Assembly: GCF_045310695.1 (NCBI RefSeq)
Contig: NZ_JBJIAA010000003.1
Coordinates: 124,001 to 188,000 of the forward strand
Length of the DNA stretch: 64,000 nt
From: Clostridium_S neuense
Lineage (GTDB): Bacteria; Bacillota; Clostridia; Clostridiales; Clostridiaceae
Direction of reading: 5' to 3'
The stretch's first letter is position 1. Each line of letters starts with the position of its first letter. Below the pieces are notes generated by a model. That model did not search any database. It worked only from the letters and a program-made list of their open reading frames with translations, and had not been told where the DNA came from. The translations under genes and the position numbers were made by a program. This document shows positions 53,304 through 60,730 of this stretch, one piece after another.

Positions 53304-54008
53304 GTGAACTTAATAAAAAAGTATAAATTAAGCATTGTTATGTGCATGGCTATACTTATGACTTATTTTAGTATGTATATATGGCTTTTACCTTATAATA
53401 GTGCAGTTAAGGCTGTTGCATATACTTATGGTTCTTCAGGTAGCGTTGTAACTAGAATTCAAACTAGATTGAAAAGTTGGGGTTACTATACTGGCAGCAT
53501 AGATGGGAGATATGGATATGTAACATATCGTGCTGTTATGAGATTTCAAGCGAATAATGGAATTACTCCAGATGGAATTGCAGGCAATAGTACTCTTTCA
53601 GCACTTGGACTTCCAACAGGTACTGCAGCTGCAGCAACTCAAAGATATTCTAATAATAGCCAAGATTTAGTACTGCTTTCCAGACTTATTAATGGAGAGG
53701 CAAGAGGAGAGCCATATACAGGACAGGTGGCTGTTGGGGCTGTTGTTTTAAATAGAACAAGAGATCCTAAATTTCCATCTAGCGTGGCAGGAGTTATATA
53801 TCAGCCAGGAGCTTTTACTGCTATTGTTGACGGACAAATTCATGCTAATATTGAGCAGAGCTCTATTAATGCTGCTAGAGATGCTTTAAATGGATGGGAT
53901 CCTTCTGGTGGAGCAATATATTATTTTAATCCTGCAAAAACAACCAATAATTGGATATGGTCAAGACCGTTAATTAAGATCATAGGAAAGCATAGATTTT
54001 GTAGGTAG
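53304..54008 (+). CDS. sleB: Spore cortex-lytic enzyme SleB
   Basis: A 234-residue germination hydrolase: an N-terminal signal/anchor helix (about 10-28), a peptidoglycan-binding domain (about 45-100: VVTRIQTRLKSWGYYTGSIDGRYG), and a SleB hydrolase_2 domain (about 120-234: LLSRLINGEARGEPYTGQVAVGAVVLNR with the catalytic Glu). It degrades muramic-lactam cortex peptidoglycan. Starts at GTG 53304 behind GGAGGTG. No ypeB follows; instead the cysE leader does. The cluster gerK elsewhere in the window supplies the upstream trigger. Confidence 0.93.
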   Translation: MNLIKKYKLSIVMCMAILMTYFSMYIWLLPYNSAVKAVAYTYGSSGSVVTRIQTRLKSWGYYTGSIDGRYGYVTYRAVMRFQANNGITPDGIAGNSTLSALGLPTGTAAAATQRYSNNSQDLVLLSRLINGEARGEPYTGQVAVGAVVLNRTRDPKFPSSVAGVIYQPGAFTAIVDGQIHANIEQSSINAARDALNGWDPSGGAIYYFNPAKTTNNWIWSRPLIKIIGKHRFCR

Positions 54009-54025
54009 ATGCACAAAAAATAATG

Positions 54026-54053
54026 TTGACAAACAAAGAGATTGGTATATAAT
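54026..54053 (+). promoter_or_regulatory. Promoter of the cysE leader
   Basis: TTGACA (54026-54031) and TATAAT (54048-54053) with a 16-base spacer, directly before the T-box leader. Confidence 0.8.
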
Positions 54054-54059
54054 AATAGT

Positions 54060-54332
54060 AGTATAATTCTTAGTAAATCACTCGGATATACGTTGATGAA
54101 GTAAAGTAGTGTAAATAAAATTTTCAGAGAGAGAACTACAGGCTGAGAGGTTCTTAAATGGAGTTTGCATGAAGTGCACTTTGGAGTACTGCATCTGAAC
54201 AAGTTAGTATGATGCAGCGGTTGCAACCGTTATATTGACTAAGCATGATTGTGTTTTTGGAGTGTGAATTATTTTAGAGTGGAAAAACAAGAAGGCTTTG
54301 TCTCTAATTTGAGGTGAAGCCTTTATTTTTAA
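54060..54332 (+). promoter_or_regulatory. T-box leader (Cys specifier) controlling cysE
   Basis: It has stem I features including AGAGAGAACTACAGG, a specifier loop ATGAAG-TGC-ACTTTGGAGTA with the cysteine codon at 54175-54177, and a degenerate T-box AGAGTGGAAAAAC at 54276-54288. UGGA there complements the UCCA end expected for tRNA-Cys. A terminator pairing AAGGCTT with AAGCCTT (54292-54323) ends in TATTTTTAAT. The usual ACCGCG part of the T-box is missing. Confidence 0.8.
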
Positions 54333-54356
54333 TATTAATGGGATGGTGAGTATAAA

Positions 54357-54941
54357 TTGTTTAAAGCATTAAGATATGATATAAAAAAAGTGATGGAAAA
54401 TGATCCAGCAGCTAGAAATGCACTAGAAGTATTTTTATTATATCCATGTATACATGCACTTATATGGTATAGAGCTGCCCACTACTTTTATAATCATAAG
54501 ATGTTTTTTATTGCAAGACTTATTTCTCAAACAAGTAGATTTTTTACAGGGATAGAAATTCATCCTGGAGCGAAAATTGGAAAAGGACTTTTTATAGATC
54601 ATGGTATGGGAGTTGTTATAGGAGAAACAGCAGAAATTGGTGATGATGTTGTTATGTATCACGGTTCAACTCTAGGGGGAACTGGCAAGGATAAAGGAAA
54701 AAGACATCCTACTATAGGTAATAATGTAATGATAGGTAGTGGAGCAAAGGTATTAGGTCCTATTACTGTTGGAGATGGTTCCAAAATAGGTGCTAATGCT
54801 GTTGTATTAAAAAATATACCTGCTAATGTAACAGCTGTTGGCATACCAGCAAGAGTTGTGGTACCCAAAAGCAAGCAGCAAGAATCCCCAATAATCAAAA
54901 AAGAAAACGTAATAAACATCAATAAATTCTGTGGAGAATAA
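54357..54941 (+). CDS. cysE: Serine O-acetyltransferase
   Basis: A 194-residue trimeric left-handed beta-helix enzyme making O-acetylserine, the first step of cysteine synthesis. The hexapeptide region runs IHPGAKIGKGLFIDHGMGVVIG...GAKVLGPITVGDGSKIGANAVV, with the catalytic His/Asp in FIDHGMG. It starts at TTG 54357 after GGATGGTGAG. No cysK follows in the window. A Cys-specific T-box precedes it. The 93-base repeat array begins seven bases after the stop. Confidence 0.95.
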   Translation: MFKALRYDIKKVMENDPAARNALEVFLLYPCIHALIWYRAAHYFYNHKMFFIARLISQTSRFFTGIEIHPGAKIGKGLFIDHGMGVVIGETAEIGDDVVMYHGSTLGGTGKDKGKRHPTIGNNVMIGSGAKVLGPITVGDGSKIGANAVVLKNIPANVTAVGIPARVVVPKSKQQESPIIKKENVININKFCGE

Positions 54942-54947
54942 TCCACT

Positions 54948-55341
54948 GGGGTTTGGGCGGTAGCCCATGTGATTCTATAACCATAATGAATTACTCTTTA
55001 ATTAGAGGCAGATACCTAAGAACAAGACCAAAGTAGATATGGGGTTTGGGCGGTAGCCCATGCGATTCTATAACCATAATGAATTACTCTTTAATTAGAG
55101 GCAGATACCTAAGAACAAGACCAAAGTAGATATGGGGTTTGNNNNNNNNNNNNNNNNNNNNNNNNNNNNNNNNNNNNNNNNNNNNNNNNNNNNNNNNNNN
55201 NNNNNNNNNNNNNNNNNNNNNNNNNNNNNNNNNNNNNNTTGGGCGGCAGCCCATGTGGTTCTATAACCATAATGAATTGCTCTTTAATTAGAGGCAGATA
55301 CTCAAGAACAAAACCAAAGTAGATATGGGGTTTGGGCTTTT
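54948..55341 (+). repeat. 93-bp tandem repeat array, locus 2
   Basis: Units start at 54948, 55041 and 55134 (period exactly 93) and, after an assembly gap, at 55234, with a truncated head at 55327. The head is GGGGTTTGGGCGGTAGCCC, followed by CATGTGATTC. The tail contains CTCTTTAATTAGAG, a small hairpin. The first two units differ at a single base; the one after the gap has several changes. The array is related to locus 1 at 36596 through the head only. Confidence 0.85.
55142..55238. other. Assembly gap (97 N) inside the repeat array
   Basis: Runs of N inside near-identical tandem units. The gap makes the third unit about 100 instead of 93 bases, so the true number of units is unknown. Confidence 0.95.
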
Positions 55342-55483
55342 TCCCAAGCCTTATTTTAATATGTAAAATACTTTACTTACAAGGTACTGATTATAAACAA
55401 TTAGACTTTTGACTTTTTTTCAACTATAATAAGGTTATATTTAGCATATTTTATATTACAAAGTTTTGAAAGGTGGAATTAAT

Positions 55484-56206
55484 GTGCTTTCTCCTAAGCT
55501 AGCTAGAATAATAGAAATATTTCCAGCATCTTTTGCCGGTTATATAGGTAAAAAAATTTTGAACTCATATTTAAATAAATATGCAAATATAAGTGTTCAA
55601 GGTATAGATGAATTAAAAAAAGTACAAAAGCCAATAATATTTATATGCAATCATTTAAGTAATTCTGATGGACTTGTATTAAATAAAATTTTAAACGTAT
55701 CTGATGATTTTGATGTGACTTTTGTTGCAGGTGTTAAACTTAAACACGATGCTATAACACAACTAGGTACATATTGTGTTAAAACTACACCGATTAAACC
55801 CAATACAGCGGATAAGGAAGGACTATCAAAAATAATAAAGATTTTGAAAAGCAATCATAACATATTGATTTTTCCAGAAGGAACTAGAAGTAGAACTGGG
55901 GCCATGATAGAAGCAACAAAGGGTCTTGCTTTAATTGCAAAACTAAGTAAGGCAATAATAGTACCAATAGGTATCCATGGAAGTGAAAAGCTTCTACCAA
56001 TAAACAAGGAAGGCAATATGTATAAAGAAGACTTTCAACATGCAGATGTAGAAGTGAAAATTGGAAAAGCTTTTTATTTGGATAAGAAGTACCAAGATGA
56101 GAATAGAAAAGACTATGAAAAAAGAGTTGTTGATGAAGCAATGTATAGGATTGCCGAATTATTGCCCGAGAAATACAGAGGAGTCTATAGCAAGAAAGGT
56201 ATGTAA
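55484..56206 (+). CDS. plsC: 1-acylglycerol-3-phosphate O-acyltransferase-like protein
   Basis: A 240-residue PlsC-type acyltransferase acting on lysophosphatidic acid at the membrane. Motif I is NHLSNSDG (NHxxxxD) near residue 46, and motif III is FPEGTRSR near 128. An IVPIGIHGSEKLLP segment follows. I use GTG 55484 behind AAAGGTGG; a TTG six codons upstream includes the ribosome site. It is separated from cysE by the repeat array. Confidence 0.87.
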   Translation: MLSPKLARIIEIFPASFAGYIGKKILNSYLNKYANISVQGIDELKKVQKPIIFICNHLSNSDGLVLNKILNVSDDFDVTFVAGVKLKHDAITQLGTYCVKTTPIKPNTADKEGLSKIIKILKSNHNILIFPEGTRSRTGAMIEATKGLALIAKLSKAIIVPIGIHGSEKLLPINKEGNMYKEDFQHADVEVKIGKAFYLDKKYQDENRKDYEKRVVDEAMYRIAELLPEKYRGVYSKKGM

Positions 56207-56258
56207 TTCATACAAACTTTAGATTAGCAAGGATTTTTAGATGGCATTAAATTTTATG

Positions 56259-56436
56259 AAGAGTAGAGAGTACAGTTAAGGTAGATTTACCTTTTGCTTT
56301 GTTTAGGTAAATCTTAAAAAATATAAGTTCAGCTGCGCTGAGTGATATTTATGATATTATTGCGTGAGCATTAAGTTTTAGATTTTTCGCAGCGATAGCG
56401 GAGAAAATTCATCCTTTACTGTAATCTTTACTCTTA
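56259..56436 (-). repeat. Dispersed foldback repeat family 2, copy 3
   Basis: Its reverse complement aligns with copy 1 (11046-11231) almost end to end: ACAGTAAAGGATGAATTTTC, AAAAATCTAAAACTTAATGC, and the terminal GTACTCT. The outer arms are inverted. Confidence 0.7.
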
Positions 56437-56519
56437 ATATATAAAGATTACTTTGATAAAATATTATTAAAAGAACTTCAAAGATTTCGTGTATCCATAT
56501 AATATGAGGGGTGGTAACA

Positions 56520-57152
56520 GTGCTAAAAGAAGATGTTGAAAAAGTTGTAGATATACTTGAAGAAACATATCCAGAAGCTGAATGTGCACTGCATTTTAAT
56601 AGTCCTTATGAGCTTCTTATAGCAACCATATTAAGTGCACAATGTACGGATGAAAGAGTCAATATTGTGACAAAAGAACTTTTTAAGAAATATAATACTC
56701 CTGAAAAAATGATAACCTTGGATGAAGCAAAGCTTCAAGATATTATAAAGACTTGTGGACTTTATAAAAATAAAAGTAAAAATATACTTGAAGCATCTAA
56801 AAGTATTGTAGAAAAGTTTCATGGTATAGTTCCAAAGACATTAGAAGAATTAACTAGTCTTTCTGGAGTTGGCAGAAAAACAGCTAATGTTGTTATGGCA
56901 AATGCATTTGGAACACCTGCATTTGCAGTTGATACTCATGTTTTTAGAGTTTCTAATAGAATTGGAATAGCTAAGGGAAAAAATGTTCAAGAAGTTGAAA
57001 ATAAGCTTATGGAAAACATAGAAAAAGAAAATTGGATTAAAATGCATCACTGTCTAATATGGCATGGTAGAAAGATTTGTAAGGCAAGGAATCCAAAATG
57101 TAGTGAATGTCCGGTAAATGTGGTATGTGAATTTTTTAAAGAACAGCATTGA
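56520..57152 (+). CDS. nth: Endonuclease III (DNA glycosylase/AP lyase)
   Basis: A 210-residue base-excision enzyme. The helix-hairpin-helix LTSLSGVGRKTANVV holds the catalytic Lys, and FAVDTHVFRV holds the catalytic Asp. The iron-sulfur cluster ligands are C-x6-C-x2-C-x5-C at the C terminus (CKARNPKCSECPVNVVC). It removes oxidised pyrimidines. I use GTG 56520 behind GGGGTGG; a GTG at 56511 overlaps that site. Confidence 0.95.
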   Translation: MLKEDVEKVVDILEETYPEAECALHFNSPYELLIATILSAQCTDERVNIVTKELFKKYNTPEKMITLDEAKLQDIIKTCGLYKNKSKNILEASKSIVEKFHGIVPKTLEELTSLSGVGRKTANVVMANAFGTPAFAVDTHVFRVSNRIGIAKGKNVQEVENKLMENIEKENWIKMHHCLIWHGRKICKARNPKCSECPVNVVCEFFKEQH

Positions 57153-57159
57153 TATATTA

Positions 57160-57200
57160 TATAATTTAAGGGGACCTATTAAAAGGTCCCTTAAATTATA
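57160..57200. terminator. nth terminator
   Basis: TATAATTTAAGGGGACCT pairs with AGGTCCCTTAAATTATA around a short loop, followed by TTTT. Confidence 0.8.
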
Positions 57201-57238
57201 TTTTCAAAATTATGTTTTAATACAACTAATGGTTATGA

Positions 57239-57691
57239 TTATTTTTCTAATGCATTTATAACATCATATTTCATTAAATAATAAGGTTCCTTTTCTTTAA
57301 CTTCTTCTTCGATTGTCCAGCCTTGAGATAAATAAAAATTTAAGGCATTTTCATTTAACTTTACGCATTTCAATGTTAATGGTAATCCAACTGCTTTTAC
57401 AGCTTCACTTATCAATGCTTTCCCTACTCCACACCTTTGAAAATTTGACGAAACAAATAAATTGTGAATAAATTTGTCTTCTTCCCAAATTGAAATGAAC
57501 CCTGCAATCTTATTGCTTATTTTTGCTGTTAATATTAATTCTCCTTTTGTACTACTATCAAAATCGTCTAATTTTATGTTATCATATTCCATCCAATTGA
57601 AATTTTCTTGTCTTGATTTAAAAAAAATATTTCGTAGGGCATCGTATTCTTCTTTTTGAGCTTTTTCTATATAGATATAATTTTTATCCAT
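57239..57691 (-). CDS. GNAT family N-acetyltransferase
   Basis: A 150-residue GNAT enzyme. Acetyl-CoA binding motif A is SSNFQRCGVGKALISEAV near residue 84 (QxxGxG), and the C-terminal LNENALNFYLSQGWTIEEE is the usual end. The acceptor substrate cannot be predicted. The ATG follows AAAGGAG. It is a single gene converging on nth. Confidence 0.88.
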   Translation of the reverse strand: MDKNYIYIEKAQKEEYDALRNIFFKSRQENFNWMEYDNIKLDDFDSSTKGELILTAKISNKIAGFISIWEEDKFIHNLFVSSNFQRCGVGKALISEAVKAVGLPLTLKCVKLNENALNFYLSQGWTIEEEVKEKEPYYLMKYDVINALEK

Positions 57692-57839
57692 TATATTTTC
57701 TCCTTTAAGGCAGGTTAGTTAGTATTTCTTATTATTATTATATTCCTACGGTCTCTATATTCCTATAGTTTGTATAATAAAGTATATTATTATACTCAAT
57801 TTTACAGGTAGTAATCAACTTTCAACATTGTTTTTTTTA

Positions 57840-57927
57840 GATAAACTACCTTGAAACTTATTTGTATCAAAATCTGTCCTCTTGGCATTATGGTGCACAT
57901 GAATTTCAATAGTTTCACTATATAAGA
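57840..57927 (-). repeat. Dispersed foldback repeat family 1, copy D
   Basis: The reverse complement begins TATAGTGAAACTATTGAAAT, contains ATGTGCACCATAAT and TTTTGATACAAATAAG, and ends AAGGTAGTTTATCT, like copies A and B. It lies between the divergent GNAT and tetR genes. Confidence 0.65.
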
Positions 57928-57973
57928 GCTTAATTTAAAATATAAAAAATATGTTAATTAATAATTTTTAATA

Positions 57974-58001
57974 TTGACTTTGCAAAACCATAAGGTATAC
58001 T
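57974..58001 (+). promoter_or_regulatory. tetR-operon promoter
   Basis: TTGACT (57974-57979) and TATACT (57996-58001) with a 16-base spacer. The -10 is part of the first operator palindrome. Confidence 0.75.
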
Positions 58002-58030
58002 TAGAGTATAGTTTGTATACTTAAAGTATA
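57995..58030 (+). promoter_or_regulatory. Tandem palindromic operators of the tetR operon
   Basis: GTATACTTAGAGTATA (57995-58010) and GTATACTTAAAGTATA (58015-58030) are near-identical, 20 bases apart. Each is a 15-base palindrome (TATACTT-A-AAGTATA, perfect in the second). They cover the -10 and the transcription start, so autorepression by the TetR protein is likely. Confidence 0.75.
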
Positions 58031-58047
58031 ATTATGTGGAGGGAATT

Positions 58048-58692
58048 ATGCAAATAAATAATCGTAAAGCTAGGGAAAGACTAAATAGAAAATCAGACAT
58101 ATTGGATGCGGCAGAAAGGATATTTTTTAAAAAAGGATTTGAAAATTCAACTATGGATGATATTGCACTGGAAGCTGAATTTACTAAAAAAACAGTATAT
58201 TCATACTTTAAAAGTAAGGAGGATATATATTATGAAATAATGCTTAGGGGATATAAGATACTTAATTCTATAAGTAGGAGCATGTTAGAAGAAGCAAAAA
58301 GTGATAGTGAGATTTATAATATAAAAACTTTAGGAAAAGCATTCATTAAATTTAGTGTTGAGTACAAGGGATATTTTAAGGCTATTGTAGATTATGAAAA
58401 TAAATATTATTCCAGTAATGTAAGTGAGGAATTGTATAAGGAATGTGATAAAGAAGGAGAATATACATTTAATACTCTAAAGGAAAGTATAGAAAATGGT
58501 ATAAAAAAAGGTGAAATAACAGAAAAATTTGATTCATTGGATATTTCACTTACACTTTGGTCATGCGTCTTAGGTTTTGCTAACCTTATAGATAAAAAAG
58601 AAGAATATATAAATAAAGTATATGACAGAACATCACTAGATGTGCTTGAAAATGGATTCGAAATAATTTTAAATTCAATACGGAAGGATTGA
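58048..58692 (+). CDS. TetR family repressor
   Basis: A 214-residue regulator. The N-terminal helix-turn-helix runs RKSDILDAAERIFFKKGFENSTMDDIALEAEFTKKTVYSYFKSKEDIY (about 13-60), a standard TetR DNA-binding domain. The ligand domain is unassigned. ATG 58048 follows GGAGGG; a GTG four codons earlier overlaps it. The FMN-binding gene starts six bases after the stop, so it heads and probably controls the flavin operon through the palindromes at 57995-58030. Confidence 0.9.
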   Translation: MQINNRKARERLNRKSDILDAAERIFFKKGFENSTMDDIALEAEFTKKTVYSYFKSKEDIYYEIMLRGYKILNSISRSMLEEAKSDSEIYNIKTLGKAFIKFSVEYKGYFKAIVDYENKYYSSNVSEELYKECDKEGEYTFNTLKESIENGIKKGEITEKFDSLDISLTLWSCVLGFANLIDKKEEYINKVYDRTSLDVLENGFEIILNSIRKD

Positions 58693-58698
58693 TTTTAT

Positions 58699-59100
58699 AT
58701 GATGAAAAAAATTTTTATAATATCAATATGTGTTTTAATTGTAGTTTGTATTGGTTTTGGTGTAAAGTATCTTGTTTCTGTAAATGAGTATAAAAAAGAA
58801 GTTAAAAACATTAGTATTAAGAATGTGGATTTAGAAAAAGTTAAAGATGGTAAGTATACAGGTTCTTGTGATGTCGGTTACATAAAAGCGGTAGTCAAGG
58901 TGCAGGTTAAAGATAATAAAATTATGTCTATAAAGCTTCTTGAGCATAAAAACGAAAGAGGTAAAAAAGCCGAAACTATTTTAGGAAAAGTTATAAAAGC
59001 TCAAAGCATTAAAGTAGATACTGTAACCGGTGCAACAAATAGCAGTAAGGTTATTTTGAGAGCTATTGAAAGTGCATTACAAAACGGTGAAAAGGCATGA
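58699..59100 (+). CDS. Membrane-anchored FMN-binding (flavinylated) protein
   Basis: A 133-residue protein with a single N-terminal helix (about 4-26), which would anchor it with the rest outside the membrane, and an FMN-binding domain. The flavin attachment motif DTVTGATNSS is at residues 107-116, with T113 as the likely covalent FMN site. The following gene encodes ApbE, the enzyme that attaches FMN to this motif, so flavinylation is well supported by context. It should act as a one-electron carrier outside the cell membrane. The next gene overlaps the stop by four bases. Confidence 0.88.
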   Translation: MMKKIFIISICVLIVVCIGFGVKYLVSVNEYKKEVKNISIKNVDLEKVKDGKYTGSCDVGYIKAVVKVQVKDNKIMSIKLLEHKNERGKKAETILGKVIKAQSIKVDTVTGATNSSKVILRAIESALQNGEKA

Positions 59101-60068
59101 GCAGTGAATACCTTGAAAGTGAAATTTTTTGCATGGGAACAAATATAATTCAGAGAGTGTACGGATCTAATGCAAGAAAAACTATAAAGAAAGTTGAAAA
59201 TGAAATGAAAAGACTTGAAGCTTCAATGAACTTTTATAAAGCTTCAAGTGAAATTGGAATACTTAATAATTGTGGATTTCAAAAAAAAGTTAAACTTAGT
59301 AGAGATGTATTTAAAATAATAAAAAAAGCTAAATATTTTTCTGAAATAAGCCAGGGGGCTTTTGATATATCATTAGCACCTGTCATAGAACTATGGGGTG
59401 TTTTTACAAAACATGAGAGAGTACCACTTGAAAAAGAAATAAAAGAAACACTTTCTCTTGTTAATTATAATAATTTAATTCTAGATGAAAGTGAAAATAC
59501 AGTTAAATTTTATAAGGAAAATATGCAAATAGATTTAGGAGGAATTGCTAAAGGTTATGCAGCAGATATAGCAATTAAAATCTACAAACAAAATAATATT
59601 AGAGCTGCTTTTATAAATTTGGGTGGAAATGTTATGGTTTTTGGAGAAAAGCCTGATAATAGTAATTGGAGTATAGGTGTACAAGAACCTTTTAAAAGTA
59701 GGGGTGACATAATTGGCGTTGTTAATGTGAGCAATAAGTCCGTGGTTACATCCGGAAATTATGTTAGGTATTTTGAGGACAAGGGTGTAAAGTATCATCA
59801 TATAATTGATCCAAGAACAGGATATCCGGCAGATTCTAATTTGATGAGCGTTACTGTCATTTCCCAAAATTCCATGGAAGGAGATGCACTATCTACAGCT
59901 GCATTTGTGCTTGGTGATAAAGAAGGAATGCAGTTTATAAAAAATTATGGTGCAAAGGCTATATTCATAACAAAAGATAAAAAGGTGAAAATAACAAGCA
60001 ATATGAGACAAGACTTTTATTTAATAGAAGATAGTGGGTTTGAGTATTGCAGTGAGGATGTATTATGA
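59097..60068 (+). CDS. apbE: FAD:protein FMN transferase
   Basis: A 323-residue ApbE flavin transferase, which moves FMN from FAD onto a Thr of the target motif. DISLAPVIELWG, LDLGGIAKGYAAD, FINLGGNVMVFGEKP and MEGDALSTAAFVLG (metal-binding Asp) follow the family. It lacks the usual signal peptide or lipobox: residue 1 is only 12 residues before the conserved MGT (CMGTNI), so the protein looks cytoplasmic as encoded. It overlaps both neighbours by four bases (ATGA), so it is strongly co-translated. Confidence 0.93.
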   Translation: MSSEYLESEIFCMGTNIIQRVYGSNARKTIKKVENEMKRLEASMNFYKASSEIGILNNCGFQKKVKLSRDVFKIIKKAKYFSEISQGAFDISLAPVIELWGVFTKHERVPLEKEIKETLSLVNYNNLILDESENTVKFYKENMQIDLGGIAKGYAADIAIKIYKQNNIRAAFINLGGNVMVFGEKPDNSNWSIGVQEPFKSRGDIIGVVNVSNKSVVTSGNYVRYFEDKGVKYHHIIDPRTGYPADSNLMSVTVISQNSMEGDALSTAAFVLGDKEGMQFIKNYGAKAIFITKDKKVKITSNMRQDFYLIEDSGFEYCSEDVL

Positions 60069-60415
60069 ATATGAATCATTTATTAGGCATAATTGCTTTT
60101 ATATTTGCAATTTTAAGTATAAGTTATTTTGTACTTAAAAGAATGAAAATAAAATTTCTTAAATTTCATTGCTATTTTGCTTTAATTGGAACTGTGTTTG
60201 CAATTATTCATGCTCACAATAGTTTATTTACATTGGATTTAACTTTTGGAAAAGCTGCTCTATTAATTTTTATTTGTCTAGACATTTCGGGATTAATGAT
60301 GAAATATTTAAAAAACATAAATAAAAGATATTTAAGATATACACACATAGTCTTGTCAATATTCTTTGTTCTCATGCTAATATTCCATATAATTTACTAT
60401 ACTTTTTTAAATTAA
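60065..60415 (+). CDS. Four-helix membrane protein with paired His, candidate di-heme cytochrome b
   Basis: A 116-residue protein with four hydrophobic helices (about 5-24, 34-52, 63-79, 93-114). Helix 2 has H35 and H49, and helix 4 has H94 and H108. Both pairs are 14 residues apart, the geometry of bis-His two-heme b-type cytochromes and ferric-reductase-like cores. A further His is at 51. It ends the tetR-FMN-apbE operon and would supply a membrane electron path to the flavinylated protein. Heme binding is inference. It overlaps apbE by four bases. Confidence 0.7.
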   Translation: MNMNHLLGIIAFIFAILSISYFVLKRMKIKFLKFHCYFALIGTVFAIIHAHNSLFTLDLTFGKAALLIFICLDISGLMMKYLKNINKRYLRYTHIVLSIFFVLMLIFHIIYYTFLN

Positions 60416-60453
60416 TATAATAAAAGAATTTAATTGGTTACAAAAATTCATGC

Positions 60454-60730
60454 CTAAAATTCCGTAGGTACGGAGGAATTTTTTCCTTGCACTACTGTGG
60501 GAGAGAAGTAACAATGCTGAAGGAACAGTTTAAAAAAATCCTAATAAATCTTGGTGAAAAAATTGTAAAATACTTAGATATTTCAATCTGTTTGAGCATT
60601 TTTTAAGCGAGTATAAACATACATGAGGCTTGGGCTTGCCCATTATCCTTCTTGAACTCAAAGCAAGCACTATTTTAAAATAGCCACCTTAGATTTATAG
60701 GATTCTTTTAATGTGACGAAGCATTGTTAC
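60454..60730 (+). repeat. Dispersed foldback repeat family 3, copy 2
   Basis: Matches 13546-13790 from AAAATTCCGTAGG through CAATGCTGAAGGAACAGTTT and TTAGATTTATAGGATT to ACGAAGCATTGTTAC. The central part carries an extra segment, GGCTTGGGCTTGCCCATTAT, that resembles the reverse complement of 36741-36757. The right end reaches into the stop codon of the M42 peptidase gene. Confidence 0.75.

Noticed and set aside
53921..54226. Minus-strand 101-codon frame
   Set aside because: Antisense to the end of sleB and the Cys T-box leader; no supporting signals.
54948..55341. CRISPR array
   Set aside because: The 93-base units are repeated whole, with no unique spacers and no cas genes; it is a tandem repeat.
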